NCBI GenBank assembly: GCA_964006375.1
Contig: OZ023270.1
Span: 70,763,082 to 70,827,081, forward strand
Length of the DNA: 64,000 bases
Origin: Tillus elongatus
Taxonomy: Eukaryota > Arthropoda > Insecta > Coleoptera > Cleridae
Reading direction: 5' to 3'
Shown here: positions 63,970 to 64,000 of the stretch, in pieces
Numbering within the stretch: the stretch's first letter is position 1
Layout of the letters: each line of letters starts with the position of its first letter
Notes under the pieces: generated by a model
What the model was told of the DNA's origin: nothing
Database searches by the model: none
The model's input: the letters and a program-made list of their open reading frames with translations, nothing else
Position numbers and translations under genes: made by a program

Positions 63970-64000
63970 TTCTATATATGTCTGTGGGGTCATTCTACAT

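Overview
The window looks like AT-rich, gene-poor nuclear DNA of an invertebrate, most likely an arthropod and probably an insect. The evidence is the mix of mobile elements: several non-LTR retrotransposon lineages (CR1/Jockey-like, R1/I-like with RNase H, R2-group with a restriction-like endonuclease), a Penelope-like element with a GIY-YIG domain, a DUF4817-type mariner-like transposase of a kind common in insects, and tRNA-derived SINEs. The species is not identifiable from the sequence alone. I found no convincing host protein-coding gene. Almost every recognisable coding stretch is a broken or partial transposon gene.

The dominant component is one interspersed repeat family, called here the TA-core element. 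A full copy is about 1.35 kb. It begins with a near-perfect 31-base hairpin (TTAGTGAA...TTCACTAA), has an arm of about 130 bases, then a long (TA)n tract, then about 1.1 kb of conserved non-coding sequence, and ends in a terminus ATAACGCACTTGCTGCGTCC followed by T-rich DNA. Full or nearly full copies lie at 5384-6730, 10923-11864, 15390-17367, 17812-19133, 23539-24890, 30453-32001 and 43944-45389, with many fragments elsewhere. Nineteen (TA)n tracts make up roughly 2.5% of the window, most of them inside this family.

Layout. 1-5 kb: a candidate MITE and an old TA-core copy split inside its TA tract by a 2.6-kb DNA transposon (2035-4638) whose transposase family I cannot name. 5-10 kb: a nest in which an R1/I relic holds a SINE, the SINE is split by a TA-core copy and a CR1/Jockey element, and the SINE resumes at 9649. 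10-19 kb: TA-core copies and a 2.1-kb candidate transposon with perfect 11-bp inverted ends. 19-25 kb: tRNA-like and hammerhead-like RNA motifs and retrotransposon relics. 26-28.3 kb: a Penelope-like element with inverted ends, set in (TA)n. 28.97-29.4 kb: two tandem hammerhead-ribozyme motifs exactly 323 bases apart, resembling an animal retrozyme or a Penelope long terminal repeat pair. 30-35 kb: a tandemly duplicated TA-core copy and LTR fragments, one nested in a TA tract. 37.7-40 kb: R2-group relic. 40.7-42.1 kb: a palindromic repeat cluster. 42.5-45.4 kb: RT relic cut by a TA-core copy. 46-49.3 kb: a SINE with perfect target duplication and a SINE-LINE chimera inserted as a single unit. 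49.5-52.4 kb: a transposase relic split by a probable 2-kb solo LTR. 53-59.2 kb: more RT and RNase H relics, one split by a 2.4-kb insertion. 59.3-60 kb: a TATA/CRE promoter-like segment with a short ATG exon and splice donor. 60.6 kb: another SINE. 62-64 kb: a non-LTR endonuclease-RT copy running toward the window end.

The parts do not form a pathway. They record layered transposition in which TA tracts act as landing sites and retrotransposons supply machinery to SINEs and possibly to ribozyme-bearing RNAs.
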